Assembly (NCBI GenBank): GCA_903851035.1
Contig: CAINND010000009.1
Span: forward strand, 1 to 64,000
From: an uncultured Acidobacteriota bacterium
Lineage (GTDB): Bacteria > Acidobacteriota > Terriglobia > Terriglobales > Acidobacteriaceae
Length of the DNA stretch: 64,000 bases
Direction of reading: 5' to 3'
The position numbers and the translations under genes were made by a program. This document shows positions 1 to 9,500 of this stretch, piece after piece; position 1 is the stretch's first letter; every line of letters starts with the position of its first letter. Under the pieces are notes generated by a model, which saw nothing but the letters and a program-made list of their open reading frames with translations, did no database searches and was not told where the DNA came from.

Positions 1-5
1 CAAAA

Positions 6-216
6 GCCCCACCCTAGCAACTACGGCTAGGATGGGGCACCCTCAGGGTTGCTTCCGTTGGGGGGATTGGCTGGTCCAAGCGCCCACCCTGTCTCAAGAA
101 GCCGCAACAAGGGTGGGGCATCCCCCGGCGAGTTGAATTGGAAAGGGTGGGCTAGCCCCCAAATGAAACCGCCCCACCCTCAGGGTTGTTTCTGGTGGGA
201 GGCGTTGGCTGGGTCA
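6..216 (-). repeat. Array of palindromic GGTGCCCCAT/GGGTGGGGC elements
   Basis: Three consecutive inverted repeats share arms of the type GCCCCACCCT / AGGGTGGGGC, around 6-39, 81-121 and 144-181. On the minus strand the first and last copies also share a left part of the form CCAGCCAAC..CC..CAAC.GAA.CAACCCTGAGGG. The array directly follows the DUF4435 gene, and the last copy encodes that protein's final residues and its stop codon. A related copy lies inside queA near 14.45 kb and a shorter relative near 57.13 kb. It looks like a REP/BIME-type dispersed element. No encoded mobility function is visible. Confidence 0.75.
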
Positions 217-1070
217 CCCGCCATCAAGACAATGTAGGATGGATTATTACTTTCCCATTCTAAAATTTTACGGCAAAGATCAGTATTGCGAAATGCATAT
301 ATAGGGTAGGCAGTTCTGAGGTAGCTTTCAATCAAGTTCCCATTGATCTCTGCGCCATACTTTCTCTTCTTTCCGACCCGCGATCGAATCGCCATGGCTA
401 TGACGGTAGTTACGTCATGCCCTCTTGAAACTAACAGAGGATCAAATCCTCTGGCCACTAAACTGTCATATTCCTGTCTGTACATAGCCCCTGTTATCGC
501 GGGAGTCAGAGTTAAATCCGCAAAGTGTGTACATAGAGCATCGATGTCGCAACTGAACTTCACCAAATCTACAAAAACAGTGAAATCCAGCTTTGCTAAT
601 GCAACACTCCATTTCTTTTGTTCAACAGCAAATCTCAAGAATCCCAGAGGGGCCATCGCTGTGACAACTGCAATTTCTGGAGAATCCCCGAATGCATCAT
701 GCTCAAGGTCAAACTCTGCAAAGACCGCGCTGAGCCGATTCGCAGACAGGATTATTCCCTCGATATCTCTGGTAGGCGTAAGAATTAGGTTCGGACTAGC
801 TGATTTCTTGCCTAGAAGGTGATCTAAATCGGCATCAACTATTGCCAGGACTCCGGGCTCTTTTCTAGCCTCCAGGATTGCTAATGCCTGCTCCGCCCCC
901 AGCCTAGAACCAGCTGCGACAATTTGACACTTCGAGCCATCGACCACCTTTCGATAAAGTCGTGCATCTTTCACACCCTCAATCAATAGTGCTGACTTGC
1001 CTTGGTTAACTTGCCGTGCCTGTACAACGAGATTCGCGGTAATCTGTGGTGTGAATGGTGGCGTACTCAC
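180..1070 (-). CDS. DUF4435 (TOPRIM-like) protein, candidate PARIS AriB effector
   Basis: A 296-residue protein with the DUF4435 layout. An acidic 'LLIEGVKD' motif lies near residues 28-35, 'IVDADLD' near 77-83 and 'TRDIEG' near 100-105; these match the Glu and Asp clusters of TOPRIM-like nucleases. In PARIS systems AriB is held by the AriA ATPase and released as a nuclease when a phage trigger is sensed. The start is GTG at 1070, overlapping the ATPase stop (GTGA), with a GGAG-type ribosome binding site inside the upstream gene. The last ~12 residues ('GDPANASHQKQP') and the stop come from the adjacent palindromic repeat, so the native C-terminus may have been replaced. Family assignment is good; the PARIS role is inferred from pairing and order. 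Confidence 0.72.
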   Translation of the reverse strand: MSTPPFTPQITANLVVQARQVNQGKSALLIEGVKDARLYRKVVDGSKCQIVAAGSRLGAEQALAILEARKEPGVLAIVDADLDHLLGKKSASPNLILTPTRDIEGIILSANRLSAVFAEFDLEHDAFGDSPEIAVVTAMAPLGFLRFAVEQKKWSVALAKLDFTVFVDLVKFSCDIDALCTHFADLTLTPAITGAMYRQEYDSLVARGFDPLLVSRGHDVTTVIAMAIRSRVGKKRKYGAEINGNLIESYLRTAYPIYAFRNTDLCRKILEWESNNPSYIVLMAGDPANASHQKQP

Positions 1071-2437
1071 CTTCTCTCCCCGGGAGCCTTGAGATTAACC
1101 GTTACGTCTAACCTGTCGTTTATGATACCCGGAGCGTGTGTCGCAATGAGAATGTCAATGCCACTAAGTCCAGTAATTCTCTGTATATCGTTCAGAAACT
1201 CTAACTGCCACGCTACGTGAAGTGAGATCTCAGGCTCATCTATTAAAATCAGCGAGTTGGGTTTAACCGTAAAAAGAAGTTCATAAAGCAGAACGAGCAT
1301 ATGCTGCTCACCACTCGAAAGGTGAGATGGAGAAAGGGGGCGCGGTCTATGTTCTTCGCCGGGATATTTAGTGGAGAATTGGAATCCTTTCTCTTTATCA
1401 ATCGACATCACTTTGTATTGAAAATGGGCATTTACAATACCCGTAAGTAATTCTATCTTTCCGGCGATATCGGTAAATACATTGAGTTTTTGTTCTGCAT
1501 CGTCTGCGTATACAGGTAAAACACTCTCAATGAGAGTTTGATCACCTAAGTAACTTGCCAAATCAAAATTCTCATCATCCCTATCAAGAAGTCCAGCCTC
1601 AGTTAAGCTCGTCCTGCGGTCTTCGAGTAGCTGAAGTCTCTTAGTCAATGCCTCGACAGAGTTCTTCTTAGCTTGTTTGTTATGTGCACGTTCCACAAGC
1701 TTTCTTGGAAAGGCTCGGTCGAGTAATTGTGAGAGTGTCGCATATTCTGCCAGTTTTTCTTTTATGAGTGTCGCGAGCTCCCGCGAGTACACGGACACCG
1801 CTGGACGAACAGCCTCATCTTCCTTGCGAGCCTCAATGCTTTTGGGAACCCTCAGTAATCGTTGGCTTTCTATAAACCTGACGGGAATCGACAACCGTAA
1901 ATCCCTAAGCCAATCTGGCTCCAGAACAGAACTCAGTTTTTCCGGTGGTATTGGTAAAGGGAAGTCCTTTGATCGCAGTAACTGTTCAAACGTGACTATC
2001 GAGCCGGTCCTCTGATCACGCCAAGCCGTCGGGCCTAGACGGGTTAAGAAAGGTATGAACCGCTCAACCATCATAGGCGAAATGCCCATGGCTTCCGGTG
2101 ATGGTGCCGAAAGCGTTGTTCGTGATTCTTGTTTAGCCCCATGGCGAAGTGAGATGTCTAATGCCGGGCCAAACTGATTCTTAACTTGCTGCTCTGTGTC
2201 CACGCGTACAATCGAAAGTGTCTTTCCTGAGTCAAACTCAAGCTCAAAATCTCTGAACACAATTTTCCGAAGTGCAAAATAATCACCTGCGAAGAAACTC
2301 TGGATCATTTGCAGGAGGGTAGTCTTTCCGAAGCCGTTTGGACTATGAACGATTGTCACCCGCTCAGATAGATCCATCGGCACCGTATGGTCAAATAATC
2401 CGAATAGACGCTTAACACTTACGCGCTTGAGTCTCAT
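1067..2437 (-). CDS. ABC/AAA-type ATPase, candidate PARIS AriA
   Basis: A single-chain P-loop ATPase of the AAA_15/AAA_21 (OLD/SMC-like) class. Walker A 'SPNGFGKTT' is at residues 32-40, a signature 'LSSGEQ' near 373-378, Walker B 'LILIDEPE' near 396-403 and a switch histidine in 'ATHAP' near 432-436. The ~330 residues between carry charged helical segments, as in SMC-like insertions. The ORF track starts at 2572, but its first 45 codons look non-homologous and Cys/Arg-rich. I prefer ATG 2437, which begins the usual strand just before the P-loop (456 aa). It is translationally coupled to the downstream DUF4435 gene. ATPase followed by DUF4435 is the arrangement of PARIS (AriA-AriB). GC is visibly lower than in cmk/mutL, suggesting transfer. 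Confidence 0.72.
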   Translation of the reverse strand: MRLKRVSVKRLFGLFDHTVPMDLSERVTIVHSPNGFGKTTLLQMIQSFFAGDYFALRKIVFRDFELEFDSGKTLSIVRVDTEQQVKNQFGPALDISLRHGAKQESRTTLSAPSPEAMGISPMMVERFIPFLTRLGPTAWRDQRTGSIVTFEQLLRSKDFPLPIPPEKLSSVLEPDWLRDLRLSIPVRFIESQRLLRVPKSIEARKEDEAVRPAVSVYSRELATLIKEKLAEYATLSQLLDRAFPRKLVERAHNKQAKKNSVEALTKRLQLLEDRRTSLTEAGLLDRDDENFDLASYLGDQTLIESVLPVYADDAEQKLNVFTDIAGKIELLTGIVNAHFQYKVMSIDKEKGFQFSTKYPGEEHRPRPLSPSHLSSGEQHMLVLLYELLFTVKPNSLILIDEPEISLHVAWQLEFLNDIQRITGLSGIDILIATHAPGIINDRLDVTVNLKAPGERR

Positions 2438-2589
2438 GCGCAACAGTTTACATTTAAACGTTCGACTTTTGCATCGATTGCACGTTTGCTTGGCTATTTT
2501 GTGAGTCCAGATTGGTAATGGCCCAGGTTCAACTTCACGGAACAAGTGCTTGAGGTGCACGGTGGAAGGCAATGACCGCAGTTACGACC

Positions 2590-3282
2590 TTACAGGCCGA
2601 GGTACTTCAGCTTTTCCGCCACTATCTGTTCGGCGCGGGCGATGACCTGGTCGATGTTGAGGGTGCTGCTGTCTATGTGGATGGCGTCTGGGGCGGGGCG
2701 CAAGGGAGCCGCTGTGCGCGTGGTGTCGCGGTGGTCGCGCTCGCGCAGGTCCTGGCGGAGCTTTTCGGCCCGGGCGGGATCGTCCTGCGCGTTGGCCTGG
2801 GTGACGCGGCGGCCTTCGCGAACCGCTGAGTCGGCGTCGAGAAAGATTTTGACCTCGGCGTTGGGAAAGACGACGGTGCCGATGTCGCGGCCTTCCATGA
2901 TGACTCCGCCTTGAAGGCCGAGGGCGCGCTGGCGCTCCACCATCCACGCGCGTACGGGCGGGTGCTGGCTGACGCGGCTGGCGGCGTCGGTGACGTCGCG
3001 CTCGCGGATGCGCTGGCTGACGTCTCGGCCATCGAGCAGGACGCGGTTGCCGGCCTCGGTGGGCTCGAGCGTAATGGTCGTGGTGGCGGCCAGGGACATC
3101 AGGGCCGCGGGGTCCTCCGGCGAGACGTTGTGCTCGATGGCCTTGAGGGCCAGCGCGCGGTACATGGCGCCGCTTTCCAGATTGACGTAGCCGAGGTGGC
3201 GGGCCAGGTGATTGGCGATGGTGCTTTTGCCGGCTCCGGCCGGGCCGTCAATGGCGATGACGATCTTGCGCGCAATGCTCAT
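2590..3282 (-). CDS. cmk: Cytidylate kinase
   Basis: Phosphorylates CMP/dCMP with ATP in the cytoplasm, feeding CTP and dCTP pools. The 230-residue protein has the P-loop 'GPAGAGKST' at 13-21, the CMP-site motif 'LESGAMYRALA' near 35-45, 'LLDGRDV' and 'IMEGRDIGTVVFPNA', and the lid segment 'ERDHRDTTR', all standard for bacterial Cmk (about 220-230 aa). The ORF track extends it to 3612, but that extension reads the upstream gene out of frame. The correct start is ATG 3282, which overlaps the TGA of the AlkZ-like gene (ATGA), implying coupled translation. Confidence 0.95.
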   Translation of the reverse strand: MSIARKIVIAIDGPAGAGKSTIANHLARHLGYVNLESGAMYRALALKAIEHNVSPEDPAALMSLAATTTITLEPTEAGNRVLLDGRDVSQRIRERDVTDAASRVSQHPPVRAWMVERQRALGLQGGVIMEGRDIGTVVFPNAEVKIFLDADSAVREGRRVTQANAQDDPARAEKLRQDLRERDHRDTTRTAAPLRPAPDAIHIDSSTLNIDQVIARAEQIVAEKLKYLGL

Positions 3283-4292
3283 TCGGACTTGGGGGCCTCG
3301 GGCGCGACAGGCAGTGCGGCGGAATCCGATGGGGTTACGTTTTTGGCTACGGGCGTAGCAACGGGCTTGGCAGCCGTGGGGCGCAGGCCTCGCGGACGGC
3401 GGGCGATTGGCTGGCCGGGGCGCACGAGTTTGCGCGGTGCGGCCTGTGTGGGTCGCGGCGGTGGAACTTGCAGCATCGTCTTGCTGCCGATGTGGGTGAA
3501 CTGGAACTCGCGGGCGGCGAGCAGGGCGTTGACGGCCTCGCGCACGCGTCCGCGGCCGATGAAGTTGCTGAAGAACTCCTCGACCTCGGTTTGCTCGGCG
3601 GCCACCACGCACTCAAGGTATTTGCTGACCAGCGCGGTAAGAGCCTCGGCGATGGAGAGGTTCATGCCTTCGCGCACGGCATCGGGGCACCAGCGCAGCA
3701 TCACATCCCAGAAGGCACCCTGGTCGGCGCGGTAATCCACGCGGGTGATGCGCAGTTTGAGCGAAAGCTCGACGAGGGCGCGGTCAATGGCCGCCTCGCT
3801 CAGGCTGCCGCCCAGCAGTTCAGCCATGTGGCTCTTGGTGATGGGGCCATCCTTTTGGATGACCTGGAAGACGTGAGCGGCCAGCGGAGAGTACTCCGAG
3901 CGCGTGCCGGTCTTGATGGCGGCGCGGGGATTGCGATCGCCGACGAGGCCGTAGAAGTAGGGGAAGACCGAGGCGGAGACCAGCATGTCGGTTTCGCCGA
4001 AGAGCGGCGCCTCAAAGGCGTGCTTCTGGCGCAGGGTACGCACCATGACCTCGGTGGCGTCCTTGGCGCGGGGGTCGGCAAAGGCGTGTTGCCAGGTGGG
4101 AAGATTGTCGTGGCTGCCGGCCCATGCGCCAATAAACGTAGGCACCAGCACCGGCGGGCGCAGGGGATACATCAGGCAGAAGCCTACACTCTCAATAAAT
4201 TCGCGGGCATCGTCCCCGGTCCGGATGGGCTGGCCATCGGTGTGCCACTTGGCGTTGCGACGCTCGTGAAGTTCCTGCTCTGTCATTGCCAC
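3279..4292 (-). CDS. Winged-helix DNA-binding protein, AlkZ/YcaQ-related
   Basis: A 337-residue protein. Residues ~20-280 resemble the HTH_42/AlkZ-related family of stacked winged helices: 'ESVGFCLMYPLRPPVLVPTF' near 34-53, a central 'GPITKSHMAELLGG' helix-turn-helix-like segment, and 'VEEFFSNFIGRGRVREAVN' later. Family members include interstrand-crosslink DNA glycosylases, but I do not see the catalytic QxQ/QxD motif, so glycosylase activity is not supported. The last ~60 residues are rich in Pro, Ala and Arg and look disordered and basic. It lies 51 bp after mutL and overlaps cmk by 4 bp, so the three genes may be one transcript. A DNA-repair link is suggested only by context. Confidence 0.6.
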   Translation of the reverse strand: MAMTEQELHERRNAKWHTDGQPIRTGDDAREFIESVGFCLMYPLRPPVLVPTFIGAWAGSHDNLPTWQHAFADPRAKDATEVMVRTLRQKHAFEAPLFGETDMLVSASVFPYFYGLVGDRNPRAAIKTGTRSEYSPLAAHVFQVIQKDGPITKSHMAELLGGSLSEAAIDRALVELSLKLRITRVDYRADQGAFWDVMLRWCPDAVREGMNLSIAEALTALVSKYLECVVAAEQTEVEEFFSNFIGRGRVREAVNALLAAREFQFTHIGSKTMLQVPPPRPTQAAPRKLVRPGQPIARRPRGLRPTAAKPVATPVAKNVTPSDSAALPVAPEAPKSE

Positions 4293-4343
4293 CTACTGCT
4301 GAAATTTGCCGGGATGCTGCCGGGTGCCCGGGGCCCACAGCGG

Positions 4344-6347
4344 TCAGATCCGCTTAAAGGCCTTTTGGATGTCTTTAACAGAATACCGCAGTACGACCGG
4401 ACGGCCATGAGGACAGGTCATGGGATGGCGGGTTTTGGCCAATTCGGCCAATAACCACTCCATTTTTGGCTGGTCGAGGGGCATATTGACCTTGATGGCC
4501 GCATGGCAGGCGATACTGGCCGCAATGCGGCCGCGAATCTTCTCCAGATTGATGGCCTGCTGCTCGTGCTCAAGCTGCTCCAGCAGTTCGTTCAGCATCT
4601 GGGCTACCTCTCCGGCGCGGACCCCGGCGGGAGCGGACTGGATGGCCACGGTGCGGACGCCGAAGGGCTCCACCTCAAAGCCGTTGCGCGTGAGTTCCTC
4701 GGCAATCTCAGTGAAGATGGCAAGTTGCGCCGGCTTCAGATCCACGAGGATGGGCATGAGCAAGCGCTGGCCTTCGACTTTATGACGGCTGCGCTCATCG
4801 AGAATCTTTTCGAACAAGACGCGCTCGTGGGCGACGTGCTGGTCGATGATCCACAGGCCCTGCGGATTGACGGCGAGGATAAAGCTCTCGCGAATCTGGC
4901 CGAGGGGCTTGAGCGTGCAGAGCATGGAGAGGTCCATGGCCTCGTCGCCATCTTCGAGCGGCAGGGCGCAGGAGCCGGCTTCGGGAATGGCCTCCGGCGG
5001 GGCGGTGAAACCCTGCTGTGGCAGGCGGGCGGCGCCCAGGGCGGCATTTCCTTCCACACTGAAAGCGCTATCGAAGGGCAGCGACTCATTACGCGGCGGC
5101 AAGGGCTGGCCGTGGAGAGCGAAGGCGTCGGCTGATGTACTCGCATCGGCTGCGGGTTGCGCACCCAGGGCGGCAAAGGCGTCATCGTTCGATTCGGCCA
5201 GTTCAGCAGAGCCGGGCAGGGCCGGAGTCAGTCCCGGGCGGGCGCTGGGCGCAGCGGCGATCTCCCCGGCAAACGAGGGCGCAGGGCGGGCGGCCATCAG
5301 CGCGGCACGCAGCGAGTCGCGTACGAAGTCATGCACATGGCTTTGCTGGCGGAAGCGAACTTCGGTCTTGGAGGGATGGACGTTGACGTCCACCTCGGTG
5401 GCGGGCATCTCCAAAAAGAGCAGCACCACGGGGTAAAGCGTGGGCGGCAGGATGTTGCGATAGGCCTCCAGGATGGCGTGCACGATGACTTTATCCCGGA
5501 TGAGGCGGCCGTTGACGAAGATGTAGATGGAGTTGCGGTTGAGCTTTTGCACCTCCGGCTTGCTGACAAAGCCGTGCAGGCGCAGGTCGCCGGGCGTGGG
5601 CGGCTGGTAGTCGGCGTCGCGGCGCCAGGGCGGAGGCTCGGGCAGGCCGGCGCGGTCGAGTGGAAGCTGGGCGGCGACGGGAAGAAGCTCGTCGAGCGTC
5701 TCTTTGCCGAATACCTGGTAGATGCGCTCGGAGTGGGTGGCGACCGGCGGGGCGACGATGATGGCGTTGGTGGACGAGTGCAGCTCCCAGTGCATCTCCG
5801 GGTGGGCCAGCGCGTAGTGCGTGACCAAGCTGGCGATGTGCGAGAGCTCGGTGGATTCCGCCTTGAGAAACTTGCGGCGCGCCGGAGTATTGAAGAAAAG
5901 ATCGCGAATGGCGATGGAGGTTCCGGCGGGAAGTCCGGCCTCTTCCACGGTGAGGATGCGGCCTCCGGCGATCTCTACGATGGTGCCTGCGGCTTCGTTG
6001 GCATCGCGCGTCTCCAGGCGCACGCGGGCCACGGCGGCGATACTGGGCAAGGCCTCTCCGCGGAAGCCGAGGGTGGAGATGGTCAGCAGATCGTCGTCAT
6101 TCTTGAGCTTGCTGGTGGCGTGGCGCTCAAAGGCCAGCAGGGCGTCGTCGCGCACCATGCCGCAGCCATCGTCGGTGACCTGGATGAGCTTGCGTCCGCC
6201 GGCTTCGACGTCCACGCGGATGCGGGTGGCATGGGCGTCGAGCGAGTTTTCGAGCAGCTCCTTGACCACCGAGGCAGGGCGCTCCACCACCTCTCCGGCG
6301 GCGATTTTGTTGGCGACGTGTTCGCTGAGAACGTGGATGCGGCCCAT
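4344..6347 (-). CDS. mutL: DNA mismatch repair protein MutL
   Basis: Couples MutS mismatch recognition to strand removal. The N-terminal GHKL ATPase shows 'KIAAGEVVERPASVVKELLE' (~13-32), 'DDGCGM' and 'GFRGEALPSI'. A Pro/Ala-rich linker (~345-470) leads to the C-terminal dimerisation domain. That domain contains 'DQHVAHE' at 502-508, 'ACHAAIK' near 613-619 and 'CPHGRP' at 645-650, the metal-site motifs of nicking MutL proteins in bacteria that lack MutH. The canonical DQHA is DQHV here, a conservative change. The 667-aa length is normal. The start is ATG 6347, 194 bp from the divergent TonB receptor start. Confidence 0.96.
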   Translation of the reverse strand: MGRIHVLSEHVANKIAAGEVVERPASVVKELLENSLDAHATRIRVDVEAGGRKLIQVTDDGCGMVRDDALLAFERHATSKLKNDDDLLTISTLGFRGEALPSIAAVARVRLETRDANEAAGTIVEIAGGRILTVEEAGLPAGTSIAIRDLFFNTPARRKFLKAESTELSHIASLVTHYALAHPEMHWELHSSTNAIIVAPPVATHSERIYQVFGKETLDELLPVAAQLPLDRAGLPEPPPWRRDADYQPPTPGDLRLHGFVSKPEVQKLNRNSIYIFVNGRLIRDKVIVHAILEAYRNILPPTLYPVVLLFLEMPATEVDVNVHPSKTEVRFRQQSHVHDFVRDSLRAALMAARPAPSFAGEIAAAPSARPGLTPALPGSAELAESNDDAFAALGAQPAADASTSADAFALHGQPLPPRNESLPFDSAFSVEGNAALGAARLPQQGFTAPPEAIPEAGSCALPLEDGDEAMDLSMLCTLKPLGQIRESFILAVNPQGLWIIDQHVAHERVLFEKILDERSRHKVEGQRLLMPILVDLKPAQLAIFTEIAEELTRNGFEVEPFGVRTVAIQSAPAGVRAGEVAQMLNELLEQLEHEQQAINLEKIRGRIAASIACHAAIKVNMPLDQPKMEWLLAELAKTRHPMTCPHGRPVVLRYSVKDIQKAFKRI

Positions 6348-6540
6348 GTGTAAGGCGCCTCCCGGGCGGCTTTGGCGGCCAGCGGCGGGAGTGGCGCAAG
6401 CATCAGGCTATCACGCGGCGCGGGTGGCCGTGGCAGGGCCGTACATGACGGAATTTCCTCTGCTGACAGCCTGCGAAAATCATGCTGTAATCGTGGCATT
6501 CCACATTGGGCTCCCCCGAAAGCCAATCCCCTTTGGACGG

Positions 6541-9500
6541 ATGTGTTGTGTAGTGCGCAGTTCAGGCGCGTCTTGCGCCCGGAGGCTCGCAGTGCCCAGC
6601 CGTTGCCGCCCCATCCTGCAATACCTGTGTTTATTTACCGTCCTTACCGCGCCCCTGTGGGCGCAGACCAGCCTGAGCGGTGCATTAGGCGGAGTGGTTC
6701 GCGACGCGCATGGCGCAGCCGTGGCCGCTGCGCGCATAACAGCCGTGAACCACGAGACCGGCGAGCGCGTGGAGGTGCAGTCCGGGGAGGACGGCGCTTA
6801 CCGCTTCCTGGACCTGAAGCCCGGCGGCTATCGCCTGCGGGTTACGGCCACGGGCTTTGCCGAATGGCTGCTGGAACGCGCCACGGTGGAGGTGGGACGC
6901 CGTACCGAGGTTGCGGTTGCGCTCAACGTGGCCGGACACAAGGAGACGGTGGAGGTGCGCGAACAGGCTCCGGCGGTGAACACCGCTACGCCGGATTTTT
7001 CCAGCAACCTGACCACGGCGACGCTCGACCACCTGCCGATCAACGGACGGCGCTGGTCGAACTTTGTGCTGCTGACGCCGGGTGCGAACCTGGATGGCGA
7101 CTTCGGACTGATCAGCTTTCGCGGCATCAGCGGCCTGCTGAATAACAGCATGGTGGACGGCGCGGACAACAACCAGGCCTTCTTTAGCGAAGAGCGCGGA
7201 CGCACCCGCATCAGCTACGTCATCAGCCAGGCTTCGGTGCGTGAGTTCCAGGTAAACACCGCGAACTTTGGCGCCGAGTACGGACGTGCCGCCGGAGCGG
7301 TGGTCAACGCGGTGACGCGCAGCGGTGGAGAGCGCTTCCACGGCCATATTTTTTATTACGACCGCGACAATGCGCTGGGCGCGACCAATGCATTTACCGT
7401 GGTTCCGGTGCAGGTGAATGGCGCGTGGACGACCGAGCACGTGAAGCCGCTGGACCGCCGTCAGCAGTTGGGCGGAGCCGTGAGCGGGCCGATTGTGACC
7501 AGCTCCATTCCGAAGGACAAGCTGTTCTACTACGCCTCCGCCGACGTGCAGAGGAGAGATTATCCGGGCGTGGCCGCGGCGGGGAATCCATCGCGGCTGT
7601 TTGCGCTGCCCTGCGTCATTCGCTCGCACTACAACGGCATGAGCGTGGCCAACCGCGCGCTGGTGCAGGTGTGCACCTACGACGAACTGTACACGCTGAC
7701 GCGCAACGTGATGCCGCTGTACAGCACGGACTCGCAGGCGATTGCCGCTTTTAACGCGGGCATTCAGTATCTGGATTATTTGCTGGGGCAGGTGCCGCGC
7801 AGGGCCGATCACCAGATCTACTTCGGGCGGGTGGATTACAAGCTGCGTCCGCGCCATGCCGTGGCCGTGACATATAACCACGTGAGCTGGGGCTCGCCGG
7901 CCGGCGTGCAGACCGAGCCGGTTGTGGAGCGCGGCGTGGCCAGCTTTGGCTACAGCGGCGTGCAGGTGGACATGCTGACGGCGCGGCTGACCAGCATCCT
8001 GAACAGTCACCTGACCAGCCAGTTGCGCTACAGCCTGAGCCGCGACTTCGAGTACCAGACGCCGCAAAAACCCGCGCCGGGCGAGCCCGTGGGAGCCAAC
8101 GGCCTGGCTCCGCAGGTGGATGTGCTCAGTGACAGCAGCGGCTTCAGCTTTGGCACGCCGGCCACCATGCCGCGCCGCGCGCTGCCGGACGAGTTGCGCA
8201 ATGAGGTGGCGGAGACCGTGAGCTGGATGCACCATCGCCACCTTTTTAAGTTCGGTGGTGACCTGAACATTGTGCGCGACCGGATGAACAACCTGTATGC
8301 CGCAAACGGTGCCTTCAGCTATGGCTATCGCGATGACTTCTTCGCCGATCTGTACCAATGGCAGAACCAGACGGGAACGCTCTTCCGAGGCTACTCCAGC
8401 TTTGACCAGGGCTTTGGCCCGGCGGCGTGGAGCTTCCACACCGTGGACACGGCGTTGTTTGTGCAGGATGAGTGGCGCGTAGCGCGGCGGCTGGTGCTGA
8501 GCTATGGTCTGCGCTGGGAGCACGAGGCGATGCCCGCGCCGCAGGCTCCCAATGTGCTGCTGCCGGCAACGCAGAGCCTCCCGGCGTTTTACGGCAACTT
8601 TGGACCGCGCTTTGGATTTGCCTGGGACCCGTGGGGAACGGGAAAGACGGCGGTGCGTGGCGGCTACGGAATCTTCTACGCGCGCATCAACAATTCGACG
8701 ATCAGCTCCGCGCTGACCAACACGGGAGCAGCAACGGCGCAGCGCACCTACCAGTTCTGCTACACCGTCACCACTTACTGCGGGCTGGTGGGTCCCATCT
8801 TTCCGAATCTTGTGGCGGGCGATCCCTACAACACTACCCTGGGCGGCAACGTAGTGGAGTTTGCACGCAACATGCGCGAGCCTTCGATTCAGCAGGCCGA
8901 CCTGATTGTGGAGCGGCAGGTGGCGCACAACACGGTACTTTCCGCCAGCTACCTGCTGAGCCTGGCCCGCGAATTGCCCAACTTTATTGACACGAACCTT
9001 GATCCGGCGAGCCGTGTAAATGTGCAGTACACCTTTGACGCCGACTACTACACCGGAGCGCAGGGGCCTTACTACGGACACAAGCTGATCGTTCCGGTGT
9101 ACAAGTCGCGGCTGAACCCGGCGTTTCAGACCATCACGGAGATACGCAGCAACGTGAATGCCAGCTACAACGCATTCGTGGTGCAACTGCACAAGGTGTC
9201 CAGCGCGGGGCTGGGCTTCCGCGTGAACTACACGTGGTCGCACGCGTTGGACAACAACCAGAGCTCGACGACCTTTACGACTTACAACAACACGCTGAGC
9301 CCAGCGCCGTTCACCTACTACTACGACGGGGTGGCGCACACGGTGACCAGACCGGACTACGGCAACTCGACGTTCGATGTGCGGCAGCGGCTGAACGCCA
9401 GTTTGCACTGGTCTCCCAGGCCGTTGCGCCACCGGCATGGCGCGATGCACACGGCGCTGAACCACTGGACGATCTCGCCGATTGTGCAGGTGGCTACGGG

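Noticed and set aside
1-216. Possible CRISPR array
   Set aside because: The repeats are palindromes of unequal spacing with no uniform spacers, and no cas genes are present.
49-237. 62-aa ORF in the repeat array
   Set aside because: Made entirely of palindromic repeat sequence and antisense to the DUF4435 end.
3283-3612. N-terminal extension of cmk in the ORF track
   Set aside because: It reads the AlkZ-like gene in another frame; conserved Cmk begins at ATG 3282.
3279-4292. ScpB as the gene upstream of cmk
   Set aside because: scpB is a common neighbour, but the sequence shows AlkZ-like winged-helix motifs and no ScpB signature.
5821-6540. N-terminal extension of the first TonB receptor
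   Set aside because: It lies antisense to mutL and before a normal signal peptide starting at 6541.
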